DNA of 64,000 bases from Haliclystus octoradiatus (lineage: Eukaryota > Cnidaria > Staurozoa > Stauromedusae > Haliclystidae), in NCBI GenBank assembly GCA_916610825.1, contig OU744449.1, forward strand, positions 14,060,952 to 14,124,951, written 5' to 3'. Positions 20,750-31,499 of this stretch are shown here, in pieces. The notes beneath the pieces were generated by a model. That model searched no databases, was not told the DNA's origin, and was given only the letters and a program-made list of their open reading frames with translations. The stretch's first letter is position 1, and each line of letters begins with the position of its first letter. Position numbers and translations under genes: made by a program.

Positions 20750-22240
20750 AATCTTCTTTTGGGGGCAAAAACACAATCGCTACCCAGCCTTTTCAACATC
20801 GACAACAAAGAAGTGAATAACAAGCAGATAATTGCAGATAAATTCAACACTTTTTTGCAAACGTTGGACCACAACCATCAGAAAATTTTTCTTTTTAGTC
20901 AGGTAACTTGTGACCTAGATCTTCCACCGAATCAATAACATACCTTTAAATTCGAAGATGTCTTTCAGTCTTATATCGTCAAAATGAAATCACAGGTTAG
21001 ATGACCGGGATATCTCATATTTGTCTAAAGGCAATAGGAGATGAAATTATTGGTCCTTTATCATATTTAATCAATTTATCTTTGCAAACAAGTTTTATAC
21101 CCTCCTCCTTCAAATGTGCTAAAGTAGTTTCAATTTATCATTTCATCCTTTTCAGTCTGGATTTCGTCCTCGTTTCGAAACTGTACATTGTTTCATTAAT
21201 TTTCTAAATAACAAATTTCAAAATTCAAAATAAGAAATATGATATTGTACTATTTTTCGATTTAAAAAGGCATTTGATATTTAGATACAGTCTCGCATAA
21301 AACTGTTTAAAGAAATTCAACCATTATGGATTCCTTAAAAATGAGGTATGTTGGATGACAAACTATCTGACATCAAGAAGTCAAGTTGTATCCTTTGATG
21401 GTGCAACATCTTCTCTGCAACTAGTTTCTTATGGTGTACTACAGGGAAATATATTAAGACCTTTATTATTTCTAATTTTTATAAATGATTTACCAAAGTC
21501 AACAACAATTATATCTAATTTATTTGCTGATGAACTCTTCAATGGTCATCCAATTCAATCAAAAATCCAAAAAAATTCAACTTGAACTCAATGACAAAAT
21601 TTTAGAACAATGAGGTCTAAATGAAACCAATAAAAACATCAAATTTCTAGGCCTGTTGATTGATGACAAACTGAACTGGAAAGCTCACATCGACATAGTC
21701 CGTTTCAAAATTTGAAAGAATTATGTACTAGTTCGCTTAAAGCATACTCCTTCGATGAATCACAAGCTGCATATGTATACAGGCACAATAAACGTCATCT
21801 AGATTATGATCTGGCAATATGGAGAAACAGCCCGTCTATGAATATTGTCAATAGGCTCCATAAAGATGCATTCGGATACTATGTGGATCAAATTCAATGC
21901 ACTTACCGAACCACTAATGAGAACCCTTCATTCGCTACGAGTTATGTTTTTTCTACACACAGGTATTTAATTATCAAAATTGTCCTATTAACTTGAGAAA
22001 TGTTTTTGAGCTGAATATGAAAACAGTACATCGACAGTAAAATAAATTTTGTGTACCCTTTGCTAGAACAGATTATTTACAACCTCAACTCACAAGTTCC
22101 CCTCTCTCTGGAATATGGTTGTTCATATTTGAGTTTATTCAGCCCCGTATTCAGCATTAACATTTCAAGAAAATCATTCTTAAAATTATTGAAGCAACTT
22201 ATCATTGAGAGTTTCAATCCCAAATATTTGTTGGCTGGTA
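20750..22240 (+). pseudogene. decayed LINE of the same family as the split LINE
   Basis: Fragments in several frames follow the ORF2 order of the LINE at 2168-16570: NKQIIADKFNTFFANVG, IGPLSYLINLSLQTSFIPSSF, then SGFRPRFETVHCFINF, NYLTSRSQVVSFDGATSS, LLFLIFINDLPKS, LFADE (remnant of FADDT), and a C-terminal piece near 22060 with VPFARTDYLQPQLTSSPLSGIW. Multiple frameshifts and stops show an old, inactive copy. Confidence 0.8.
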
Positions 22241-22507
22241 CACCAGTTCAAAGCAACCATTTTAACCATCATACCTATATTCATTTTCACAATCATAACT
22301 TTCCTTGATTTGTTTCATTTTCATATTTTCATATTTTTCTTAGTCATAATCAATATATGTAAATATTACAATTGTGACTTTTTTATTACAATATATAATT
22401 GTGACTTTTTTATAATACTACGCTAAGATATGTTTCAAATTAAAAAAATGTATATACATGTACATATTTCAAACTAAAATTAATAAATATTAAATCTAAG
22501 TAAAAAT
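22241..22507. other. AT-rich stretch without recognised features
   Basis: Low-complexity A/T sequence between the LINE remnant and the next ORF. Confidence 0.5.
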
Positions 22508-23065
22508 TCAAGCGTTTTGATTAAAATAAAATAATTCGTCAAGTGACTGACCATACTTTGATGTTCCATAATGCTTGTCGCATTCCCACGTTTTATTGCA
22601 ATATTCATTCTTTGGATAAAAAATATCTTGGCTCTTTCTCTTCAGTTGTCTTGATAACTTGATAAGGATGGATCTGAGTTCGTCGAGGAATTGTTTTGCT
22701 TCATTACCAAAAGGACCTAGTATCTCGATTCCAATGGGTTGGACATGGTATCTGTTTAGGAGGCTAGTATATTTTTCAATTTTTCTTTCTTCTGCTCTTC
22801 TTGTCACTGAGCCCGCTTGTTTGTTGGATAAAGTTAGGATTGATGATGACAGGGTGTCTGCACATGTAAAGTCCCATACAAGGAATTTACCTTGATTCCA
22901 AGGAATTTGGGTCATACCATCAGGTCGCTTTCCATATTCTCTTGACAATGACTGTATAGTGTGGATGGAATGTGAGCTGAAGACAATGATCGGTTGATAA
23001 TGCTGTTGACTTCGGAATGCCTTGACCATCGACCAGCTGATCTTCATCTTCATCATCATCATCAT
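22508..23065 (-). CDS. mobile-element ORF with PD-(D/E)XK-like signature
   Basis: A 185-residue minus-strand frame. The first residues (MMMMMKMK) come from a CAT trinucleotide run and are probably not native. The conserved-looking part begins near residue 42: REYGKRPDGMTQIPW, then KFLVWDFTCADTL, AEERKIEKYTSLLNRY, VQPIGIEILGPFG and EAKQFLDELRS. The RPDG...VWDFT arrangement followed by a Lys/Glu-rich helix recalls the restriction-enzyme-like nuclease fold seen at the C-terminus of some retroelement proteins. I recognise the pattern as repeat-associated in animal genomes but cannot name the family. No RT lies in frame next to it. Confidence 0.5.
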   Translation of the reverse strand: MMMMMKMKISWSMVKAFRSQQHYQPIIVFSSHSIHTIQSLSREYGKRPDGMTQIPWNQGKFLVWDFTCADTLSSSILTLSNKQAGSVTRRAEERKIEKYTSLLNRYHVQPIGIEILGPFGNEAKQFLDELRSILIKLSRQLKRKSQDIFYPKNEYCNKTWECDKHYGTSKYGQSLDELFYFNQNA

Positions 23066-23195
23066 GTTTATTTATTTAAAACCTCGAACTCAACTGCAGG
23101 TCCAAGTTGAACCAGGCAGTTACCCTACTGGGTGTGTTTTACAGAATACCGAGTAAAATGTTATGTTATATACTTAATGAGAACTATATTACAGA

Positions 23196-23320
23196 AATTT
23201 ATAAATAAATAAATAAATAAATAAATCTATTTCCTAGATGTCTATGTATATATATATAAAGTAATTGTATGATAATGAAGAAGTAAAAATAAATAAATAA
23301 AATCATATATAAAATAAATA
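23196..23320. repeat. (AAAT)n low-complexity block
   Basis: Runs of AAATAAATAAAT with interruptions, together with a TATATA tract near 23250. Confidence 0.8.
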
Positions 23321-23518
23321 AAAAAATCATTTAAATACACTACATTAAGATCATGGATAAAATATTTACTTTAATAGGAGTTGAAAAAAAAACAAGCAAT
23401 ACTGACAGGTGTGATTAAAAGATTATTGTTCGCTACGTATTCTAAGAAAGTTGATCTGGATAAGTATAATAAATCAAGAGAAAGTTTAATAGCACTTTGT
23501 TAAAAATAATTGAACCAA

Positions 23519-23752
23519 TTATCTTAATAGAAAGTTTGCCAAGCTGTGAACTGTAAGATGGTATGTATGTATTAATCTCCTCGTTTTCATGCTCTTGTTT
23601 TTGATTTTACTAGGCGTAAAAAGTTCTTTGATGTAGTTTGGCGTTCGTCCATTTTTAACATCCCAGCAAAGTTTTAAGGCTGATAAATAGTAGCTATGTC
23701 GGAGAGACGGAATTTCCAGGCCGATTATCTGGAAGCAGGATACTTTTGACAT
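23519..23752 (-). pseudogene. LINE C-terminal fragment
   Basis: Minus strand: LEIPSLRHSYYLSALKLCWDVKNGRTPNYIKELF, followed by a basic stretch. This resembles the tail segment of LINE ORF2 proteins (LRHSYYLS..L..I..G..P). The fragment is short, with no adjoining RT. It abuts the end of the DIRS remnant. Confidence 0.55.
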
Positions 23753-23859
23753 GCTTCGTTCCAGACCAACAGAGACTCATATGCATCTGCAGAAGCAGGT
23801 ATCTAGCCTTTTGCATACTTCTTCCTTAATTCCACAAAGTAGTATATCACAATAGTTGA

Positions 23860-24949
23860 AATGTGGTAACTCACATCCCTTCTTCAGAATGTCAGTAATC
23901 GGAAGACCATTAGCATTAGCTTAGGAGGTGGAGGCACCCCGTGTGCTGTGTGCCTTGAACTGCTTAGTATCAATTCCTGATAATTTCAGAGCTTCCATAA
24001 TCCATCTGCCTGCGGTATCTGTAGAAGCTCTTACAAATGGTTTAGTGGACGTTAATAATAATTGATAGGGTTTTCAAAAGAGCAACATTTCTGAGTGTAC
24101 ATTTTTTCTCTGTCAAGCACATATCTTGTATAGATAGTGCACACAAGTTTTGGCAGCGTTGGCCAGATAGAAGTGCCAATAGCATGGTTACCTTATATGC
24201 AAATAGCTTTATAGTTATAGTAAGTTCCTCAAGCGGTTGTAATGTTGATAAACATTTGAGAATTAGATTCACGTCCCAAGTAGACACATATCTTGGGAGG
24301 GTGGTCTAAACTGGAACACACCCCTCATGAAACGGCTAACTAATGGATGGCTTCCAAACGTTGAGCCATTAAAAAGTTCAATAATGTTAGACATCGCACT
24401 TCTATCAGTATTCAAGGTGCTGCTGCTAAGGCCCTGGTTAAACAATGTTGCTAGGAATTTAACGCCCTCTTCTATAGAGGGTCGAAGTAAATCAATCTGT
24501 CTTGAACTACAGTATGATTGCCATCTGGTGATGTGCGTGTTGAATTGTTTTGTCGTTGACCTTCAACAAGAGGACATGACGAATTTTGGTTGATTTAAGA
24601 AGGTTTAATGACGGTAGTAGTGGATGTGATTTATGTGGTTGTTGAGGGAGACACAGTAAGTCCAATTGAGATAGTAGTATTACTGGCTTGGCAATTAGTA
24701 GTCTTGTCAGAAAGGACCACCAAGGCTGAGTGAACAAATATGATACCACTACTACCACTGTTACTTTCTCTGTGACCTTCTGCATGACCCTCAATAGTAG
24801 GCTAAATGGTGGAAATGCATAGAATAAATAATTAGACCATGGCAAATGAAACGCGTTTACTGCTACAGGCTCAGCTTCTGATCTATATGAGACATAACGA
24901 ATGACCTTCCAGCTTAGTCTGGTTGCGAATAAATCAATAGACGGTTTAA
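23860..24949 (-). pseudogene. DIRS tyrosine recombinase region
   Basis: Reads KPSIDLFATRLSWKVIRYVSYRSEAEP, then NYLFYAFPPFSLLLRVMQKV, TQPWWSFLTRLL, and after frame breaks YKVTMLLALLSGQRCQNLCAL, the recombinase Arg box. Near 23890-23950 the remains of the C-terminal His/Tyr-containing motif appear (HTGCLHLLS, then SDY in broken frame). DIRS elements use this enzyme in place of an integrase. The several stops make it inactive. Confidence 0.75.
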
Positions 24950-26965
24950 AGTGGGAATAAACCCCCAGACTATCTTTACATATGTAGTAGAACCCGACGT
25001 GAAAAAAACAATGGCATAATTTTTTTTTCGATCTGGAAATTATTTCTTGGTGAAAAGCGCCTTCAAAGTGGTGTTTTGACCCAAATGTCGCTGAGAAAAA
25101 AAAGGGATTGGATCTAGCTTTATGACGACAAAGTCACAAGTCGTGCGGTTTGTCTAACAGACTCAAGAGTGGGCTGATCACGCGACGTAATCTTTGAGGT
25201 GACCTAGCTCCGAGAAGTCACGGAAAAAAAATTTCTGACAAGCCTGAGCCATGAACAAACATATAAACTGGCGAATTACGTAAAAAAGATGCAATTTGTG
25301 ATTTCAGGAGCAGAATAAAATCTATTGAAACGCTCGGTCGAAATAATTTCTTGTAGCGTCATTAAGCGCGATGAATCTGATATAGATTGCGGATTAACAC
25401 AAATGTCAGGCGGTGCTAGTGTTCCTTTGTGACTAGTCTAGCGACACATATTAGTTACGTATTCTGGATGACCGCAGTACTTCTCAAATCTTAATTAGTA
25501 GACACGTACCCTTCGAAATAGCTTTATCCTACGCTATATAAGTTATATAGCTATTTTTAACTCTATCTGCAAGTTGTTCTCGAGTAAATATTTCTAGAAG
25601 ATATCCTTTTCATGATCTAGATGTGAATGTAAACTGACTCGATTTGCACAGTCATGCACAGACGACTTTTCCTCGAGATAGATGGTACTGCAAAGTATTA
25701 ATTGTACTTTTTCGGATTTGTTTAAGTATTACCAAATTATTAAATAGACATTTTTCAATTATCATTTCAAAATTTAAGTTTGAAATCGATGTTTGTCTAG
25801 TAAAACTTAAACCATGTAATCGTATAGTTTATACGACTGTAGATAGATATATTACACCCAATAGTCTAACAAAGTGTTCATCATTTATTTACCAAGCATT
25901 CGATATAAAACCATCGAAAATTCTTCAGTACATTACACTGTAAAATTCTATGAAATATCGGACAATAGTACAAAAATGATATGAGGGCTTGGACGTTCTT
26001 ATTCAAGTTTACAGCCATATACTAGAACTACAGTAATGCATATTCTATCATTTTTCGGTTTTGCGGTATATCTTCATTGCATAAATTGTTACCCTCTCTA
26101 TCAACGTTATCTGATTAACAAAATTAGGGTTTTGCAATGTGAAGTCTCGTTCCTGATTACACATACGCCACCAATTTTTTTTACCATACTAGCTAGTATT
26201 CATTCCTTTGGCTAGAAAGTAGAACATATGTTAGCATCATGTCACAATCTGTAGTTTATAGGATGCAGTAATACAGTGCATAAGCTACTTTTCACAAAAT
26301 ACCGTTCTACAGATACGATAAATCAGATGGACAGATTTCGTTTCTGTGAAAAGAGGACTATAAACCAACCTTTAATAGCGTTTCCCACCGTACATTTTGA
26401 TATTTACGCTCAAAAGAATACTCAATTTTCAGTCCAGACATATGCTTACAAACAATAAATTCTACTGAGCTAGCTTTCGTGGTCACCAGAGAATCTTTTG
26501 ATATGTGTTAAATATGTGTGAGAATGATATGTCAAAATATAATCTGTATATAACGCGCGCTACGAATGAAATATTTTCTGATTTTTATTTTCTTCAAATT
26601 CGTGAACTTTGAAATCATTAAATCATCTGGAATTTTGCTACTCTTGAGTTTATATGTTCTTCCTTACCTCAGTTTTGTGGGAGAGAATAATAGATTGCCG
26701 TTACAGAGCTACGCCATCTCAAACATAACATCGCGTGATTAATCCGATCTAAAGTCTATTAGAAAAACCACACGAATTGTGACTTTGTCGTCATAAAGCT
26801 AGATCCAATCCCTTTTTTTCCTCAGCGACATTTGGGTCAAAACACCACTTTGAAGGCATTTTTCACCAAGAAATAATTTCCAGATCGAAAAAAAATTACG
26901 CCATTGTTTTTTTCACGTCGGGTTCTACTACATGTGTAAAGATAGTCTGGGGGTTTATTCCCACT
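24950..26965. mobile_element. 2-kb non-autonomous TIR transposon with TTAA target duplication
   Basis: Ends AGTGGGAATAAACCCCC at 24950 and its reverse complement at 26965. The inverted repeats run about 270 bp inward at roughly 90% identity (24950-25225 and 26703-26965). TTAA flanks both ends (24946-24949 and 26966-26969). Collapsing the element with one TTAA restores the DIRS frame (NKLSI-KPSIDLFATRL) exactly. A TTAA duplication with precise ends is characteristic of the piggyBac superfamily. No transposase frame is inside, so movement would need an enzyme in trans. Confidence 0.8.
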
Positions 26966-27016
26966 TTAATACTTAGCTTATTGACAGTGAGATTGAACAT
27001 TTCATCATTTAGTGAC

Positions 27017-27218
27017 TGTTGTGTAATGTAATTTGTAATAATCAAGCTGTCCTGTCTTGTATATGCGAAGTTGTAATTCTATGTGTAATTGACGTCATCA
27101 CCCTATGTAATTCCTGTAATCTATCTATGTGTAATTTGAAAAATAAATCAGTTCCAGTTTGACCGTCGTTGTGTTCGCTGGCACTCAATGTCGCTATAGC
27201 AAAGTCAGCTATACGACA
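27017..27218 (+). repeat. 5' LTR of the TRIM-like element
   Basis: A 202-bp TG...CA repeat. It differs from the 3' LTR at three positions (near 27109, 27141 and 27181). Confidence 0.92.
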
Positions 27219-27488
27219 ATTTGGCGTCCCCGGGTGGGCTTCAACTAAACAGCTGAAGTATACTGTATAAAGCAAGTTAAATATCACCTCTGCTCAAAAG
27301 AAACGAAACACGAGAAGATATCAAAGGGAAGTGCATGTTAAAATCACCTCTGCAGAGACAAATCGGCCAACAAGAAACACAACGAGACGAAGTATTAAGG
27401 AGATTAAATCTACCTAAAGAAACACAGAAATCAACTAAGCAGGCAAGTTAAACCACCTCTGCTAAAAGAAACAACGACACTATTGAAA

Positions 27489-27600
27489 ATGCTGAAACAT
27501 GCAAGGAATGCTGAAACATGCAAGGAATGCTGAAACATGCAAGGAAACTGCTGAAACATGCAATGGACTTTATAAACTGCTGAAACATGCAGGGATTTGT
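27489..27600 (+). repeat. short tandem repeat inside the TRIM-like element
   Basis: Five copies of a unit built on GCTGAAACATGCAAGG; the last two are spread by an insertion. Possibly remnants of a packaging or structural region. Confidence 0.7.
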
Positions 27601-27706
27601 CAAGAATTAAAGGTTTTGTTTAACAATGTATGATCGTAAGTTGCCAGAAATTGTTTGACAAATTTTGTAAAAGTAAAATTGCCACTCCTTAAAGTTGGAA
27701 AGGGGA

Positions 27707-27908
27707 TGTTGTGTAATGTAATTTGTAATAATCAAGCTGTCCTGTCTTGTATATGCGAAGTTGTAATTCTATGTGTGATTGACGTCATCACCCTATGTAA
27801 TTCCTGTAATCTATCTATGTGTAATTTGAATAATAAATCAGTTCCAGTTTGACCGTCGTTGTGTTCGCTGGGACTCAATGTCGCTATAGCAAAGTCAGCT
27901 ATACGACA
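27707..27908 (+). repeat. 3' LTR of the TRIM-like element
   Basis: A 202-bp repeat preceded by the polypurine tract and followed by the second GTGAC target copy. Confidence 0.92.
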
Positions 27909-28274
27909 GTGACCATTCTATGCTATTGTATGACTGGCGAGATTGAGTGTCAGCCTGTGCATAACTGTAACCCTGTTATCTAAACACCGCAACCAAATAT
28001 ACTTCACAAGGGTATTTAGTTAGGAGAGTGGCTAGTGCCCATTCTATTTATTATAGACTATATAGTGGTATTGTACACACCATAACTTGAACATATTTAC
28101 CAACCATGGTACGAACGTATGACTTAAGTGAAAGCCAGACGGCTAAAGTTTCTAGAAAGTTAACTTGATCAGTGGCTTCTGTACATGACCACTGACCACC
28201 TGTTTAGTCACCATGGAAACAGCAACCCAACCTGTCAAATCGGGATCTCCATTCGATAGATTATTTGAAGAAGT

Positions 28275-28916
28275 TTATACGTTAACTACCCACCAGACTA
28301 GCTCACCCCGCGCAGACTGAGATAATTTCACGGCTGCGCTCTTGTCAGCTCCAAGAGAACGGTAGGACAGTTTGCCATATTTAACTGCTGGGAAACTAGA
28401 TGTTATAGTACCAAGTACTCTTGCTACGTCTCTATATATGACTGGCATGTAATATTTAAGAATGTCAGTGCATAGTTTACCCACTATCAAGGTTTTTTCT
28501 CTAGTCAATCTAATCTTCATTTCTTGAGAGTCGAATATAAAGCCAAGGTAAGTAAGCGTTTGTTGTGAGATGATATAGATTTCGGTGGATGTATTACAAA
28601 TACGAGTGAATCAAATAATTTAAGGGTGGCTATAACGTTTTGACAGCACTCATCATCTGTTGCTCCCACGACAGGTTTAGAATCAATCTACTAGAGCCAT
28701 CCATTCCTTTTTGACCGTGATAAAAATAAGTGAGATAAATTCACCATTCTGATGGCTTGACGGGACAATAACCCCTTTAGCTAAGAGAGAATTTATTTCT
28801 CTAGTGATCATTTGGCATTCAAGAGGATTAAACTTCTTGTGGTATTTATAAAATTTCTGTACAGGAGCTACGTCAAATTCAACGTACTGGCCTGTAACAG
28901 ACTCCAATACATCCAA
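28275..28916 (-). pseudogene. DIRS reverse transcriptase/RNase H fragments
   Basis: Two minus-strand frames. The first (28916-28683) carries the conserved DIRS RT N-terminus: ITREINSLLAKGVIVPSSHQ and GEFISLIF. The second (28520-28275) starts MKIRLTREKTLIVGKL and continues ARVLGTITSSFPAVKYGKLSYR and ARGELVWWV, the RT-RNase H connection. The catalytic RT core between them is not recovered, which suggests an internal deletion. Further RNase H residues (DPDLTGW, LETLAVWLSLKSY) follow in broken frames down to 27914. Confidence 0.8.
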
Positions 28917-29475
28917 ATCGGATGTTATAGCTTCCAGCGTTCAGCAATTACGCGGAGATTACCACCTTTAAAGTTTAACGCTTTCCCTGTAAAGTATAAC
29001 CTGAGATCTTTCACAGAATAAATAAGATTAAATACCTGTATTTCTTCTAGCGGTGTCCTCCCCTCTGGTTGGGTCGAGCTTTCTTTGGATACTGTGTTGA
29101 GTTCTTGTTGTATTGGTTGCACTGGCCTTGCCCTGGTGGTTTGCGTTTTCGATAGCCCTTGGAAAAAAAGACTGATCCTTGTGATATGAACTTGAAGGGT
29201 ACAAATGTCCGCCACTAGGTTGTGGGCCACCAGACGTTCCATGATGCGTTACAGCAATATCATATTCAGCTGGCTTAACGATCGTACATTATTAACCTGT
29301 GCTTTCAAATCATCTCCAAACAAGCGTGTAGCTGTAATAGGATTGCCAGGTTTACATAAAAAGAGTATTTGCTCTTCAAGATCGGTCTAATAGCTTCTCT
29401 TCTGTCTCTGGAAAATGTTACCTGGGCATGACCCAATAACGCCAACGCGTCAACGTTAGTCTTAATCAATCTATA

Positions 29476-29810
29476 TCACCAGTATTCTACATAAGAATTT
29501 GTGTAGAATTTGCTAATATTGATCCCACTGCATCTTCTGGATGGATGACATCTTAAAGTCTCTTTGCTTATGCTGATTTTGCATAAGTCCCACACTTCCA
29601 CGTTGACTAGGGGCGTGACCATTTGTGAACAAATTTTTGGTGCACTAACCTTAGACAATTTGTCTTTCAATGTTTCCGTCTTAATTGGTGATGACAAGCG
29701 CTTATTTATGATATCACTCAATTTGGCTGAATATCAGGCACAAAGTCCTCCACCTGGGCATAGTCTTGTTCGATCTCGTTTAACAGTTACATCCTTATAC
29801 GTTTAATAGT
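29476..29810 (-). pseudogene. DIRS gag-like fragment
   Basis: Minus strand: ISDIINKRLSSPIKTETLKDKLSKV, then KICSQMVTPLVNVEVWDLC. This resembles the DIRS gag segment in which a short Pro-containing motif is followed by VN.E.W. It lies upstream of the RT pieces as expected, with stops between. Confidence 0.6.
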
Positions 29811-30178
29811 TGTATATTATAACATATTCTGTTGTGTGTCTTTCTTTAGAAGGCCAGACACTGAGAATGGGTCATCTTCAGCATCATCCTTTGTTTGGAC
29901 CATATATATATTGTTACAGATATTATAAGGAAATAATTGTACGCCGTTTTTGTATTTAGCATTATAATATTTTGTAAAATTTTAAATGTAAAGTGCCTCC
30001 GGGGTTTAAAGGTAAATATTTGTTACTTGTCATTTATTTTCTATAGAAACTGAATTGATTATTATTTATAGTTGTTTTATTTGAATTAATTTAATGTTTT
30101 AATTTGTTTTAGAAAACCGTTTCATTTGAACAATATAGAGATTTGAAAATATTATGTGGTTTTTATTGTTTCAACTCT
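29811..30178. other. AT-rich spacer
   Basis: No feature recognised between the DIRS remnant and the TIR element that starts at 30190. Confidence 0.5.
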
Positions 30179-30365
30179 TGGTTTGATCATAGATTATAGA
30201 ATACAGGGATTGGCAACTAAGGTCTGGGCACGAAATATGTTTTTGTTTGAGATTTACCGGAAACACGTGTTCTTGAGCCGACACAGAATTTTGTGACAAA
30301 TTTTCACAAGTGTCATCACAACAACGCGGTCGACTGTTCTACTCATTTTATCATCATCATTCATA

Positions 30366-30593
30366 TGTGCTGATCGATGCAAATAAAATAACAGTCTCAT
30401 TTTCATTAACCTCTTATTCATGTAACATGTTAAATAATGATATACTGTGAATTATGACATAGACATTCCTCTGTGAGACATTAACTTGAATAGATCTCTT
30501 ACAACGTTATTAAATCTTTGTTGATTTGTCTTGTCTTTAATATACAAACTTATGATGCAGAATGAATCATATATTATACAAATGCCTTCTACA
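30366..30593 (+). repeat. 5' LTR of element C
   Basis: A 228-bp repeat starting TGTGCTGATCG and ending CCTTCTACA. Confidence 0.93.
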
Positions 30594-31470
30594 AATGGTG
30601 ACGACGACGTGATGATACCGCGAAGACAAAATTCAACTCCAATTATAAATCACGAGGAATCACTTCAATCACAGAAAACGATCAACGTGGTCAGTACACC
30701 AATAAAACTGCCACCATTTCACCGGACGCATATTTCTTTTTGGTTTGAACAAATTGAAAGCATGTTTGCATTAAGGAGAGTTACGGCCGAGATATCCAAA
30801 TATCACTATGTTATTGCTGAGTTACCACCTGACGTTGGACCTCTGGTAGTCATGGAAGAATCAAATGCAGCTGCCGGATATTGCCAAACCTTATACAAAG
30901 TTAAAAGCTTTACTAAAGCAAATGTTTGGTAAGACGAAGCAGCAGCGCCTTCAAGAGGCACTCGGTGAGATTTCCTTGGAAGATTTGAAACCTTCTATTT
31001 GTGAATTAAAGATCAGAAAGTCTCTTTTAGCCTCTGGGATTAAGGACGAGGATAGCTTAGTTCACCATTGCCTTATGAGTGCCCTGCCACCTCAAATTAG
31101 AAATATATTATTGGCTCAGGTTCATTTACCCTCCACAGATTTTTTATTAATTGCAGATACAATCTGGAATTCTGCCCGTTTCGAAACGGTCCAGGCTGTT
31201 TCGCAACCGTCTGCCCCGCCTACGTTGCATGTGGATGCAATTTCACACTCATCCCGCCGTGACAGTTCCTCTCGTGACGTTGATAAATCTGTAGTCCGAG
31301 GTTTCTATAGAGATCAACCATCTGTCATCTGCCGCTCACACTTATATTCCGCTGACAAGGCAACGCAATGCACCCGCTGGTGCAAATGGCCCGGGACTAA
31401 ACCTTCTTTTGATCGCTCATCTTCCCCCACTGGTTCACGTTCTATCTCCCCTGTCCCGGGAAACTCGTAA
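30531..31470 (+). pseudogene. Gag of element C, frameshifted
   Basis: The first frame (to 30932, its start inside the LTR) contains the CsRn1-type gag motif IKLPPFHRTHISFWFEQIESMF and EISKYHYVIAELPPDV. The second (from 30865) continues LQEALGEISLEDLKPS, GIKDEDSLVHHCLMSALPPQIR and the finger-like CRSHLYSADKATQCTRWC. The frame change lies between about 30865 and 30932. The protein would form the capsid and bind RNA. The CHCC spacing supports the clade call. Confidence 0.85.
30596..30613 (+). promoter_or_regulatory. tRNA-Trp primer-binding site of element C
   Basis: TGGTGACGACGACGTGAT starts 2 nt after the LTR and differs at two central positions from the perfect complement of the tRNA-Trp 3' end. 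Confidence 0.75.
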
Positions 31471-31499
31471 GTCACGTCGAGTCCCCTACTCGACGTGGC

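Larger units (their letters stand above)
27017..27908 (+). mobile_element. TRIM-like miniature LTR retrotransposon, 892 bp, non-coding
   Basis: 202-bp LTRs (27017-27218 and 27707-27908; TGTTGTGTAA...ACGACA), three mismatches by eye, and a perfect 5-bp target duplication GTGAC (27012-27016 and 27909-27913). The PBS TGGCGTCCCCGGGTGGGCTT starts at 27222 and matches the complement of the animal tRNA-Asn 3' end at most positions. The polypurine tract AAAGGGGA precedes the right LTR. The 488-bp interior has no ORF but contains tandem copies of a GCTGAAACATGCAAGGAAT-like unit (27489-27600). All signals needed for replication in trans are present. Confidence 0.92.
23860..29810 (-). mobile_element. 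DIRS-type tyrosine-recombinase retrotransposon, degraded and interrupted
   Basis: Minus-strand order: gag-like piece (29721-29476, TLKDKLSKVSAPKICSQ), RT entry (28916-28683, GQYVEFDVAPVQ, ITREINSLLAKGVIVPS), RT/RNase H region (28520-28275, DVARVLGTITSSFPAVKYG), RNase H end and linker (EWS/LNDEMFNLTVNK/KPSIDLFATRL), then the tyrosine recombinase (24845-23860, TMLLALLSGQRCQNL). Frameshifts and stops disable it. A TTAA-flanked transposon (24950-26965) and a TRIM-like LTR element (27017-27908) interrupt it. Removing both restores a continuous frame across both junctions, so the DIRS was already here when they inserted. Confidence 0.85.

Noticed and set aside
22659..22895. Plus-strand 78-residue ORF
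   Set aside because: Antisense shadow of the PD-(D/E)XK-like frame.
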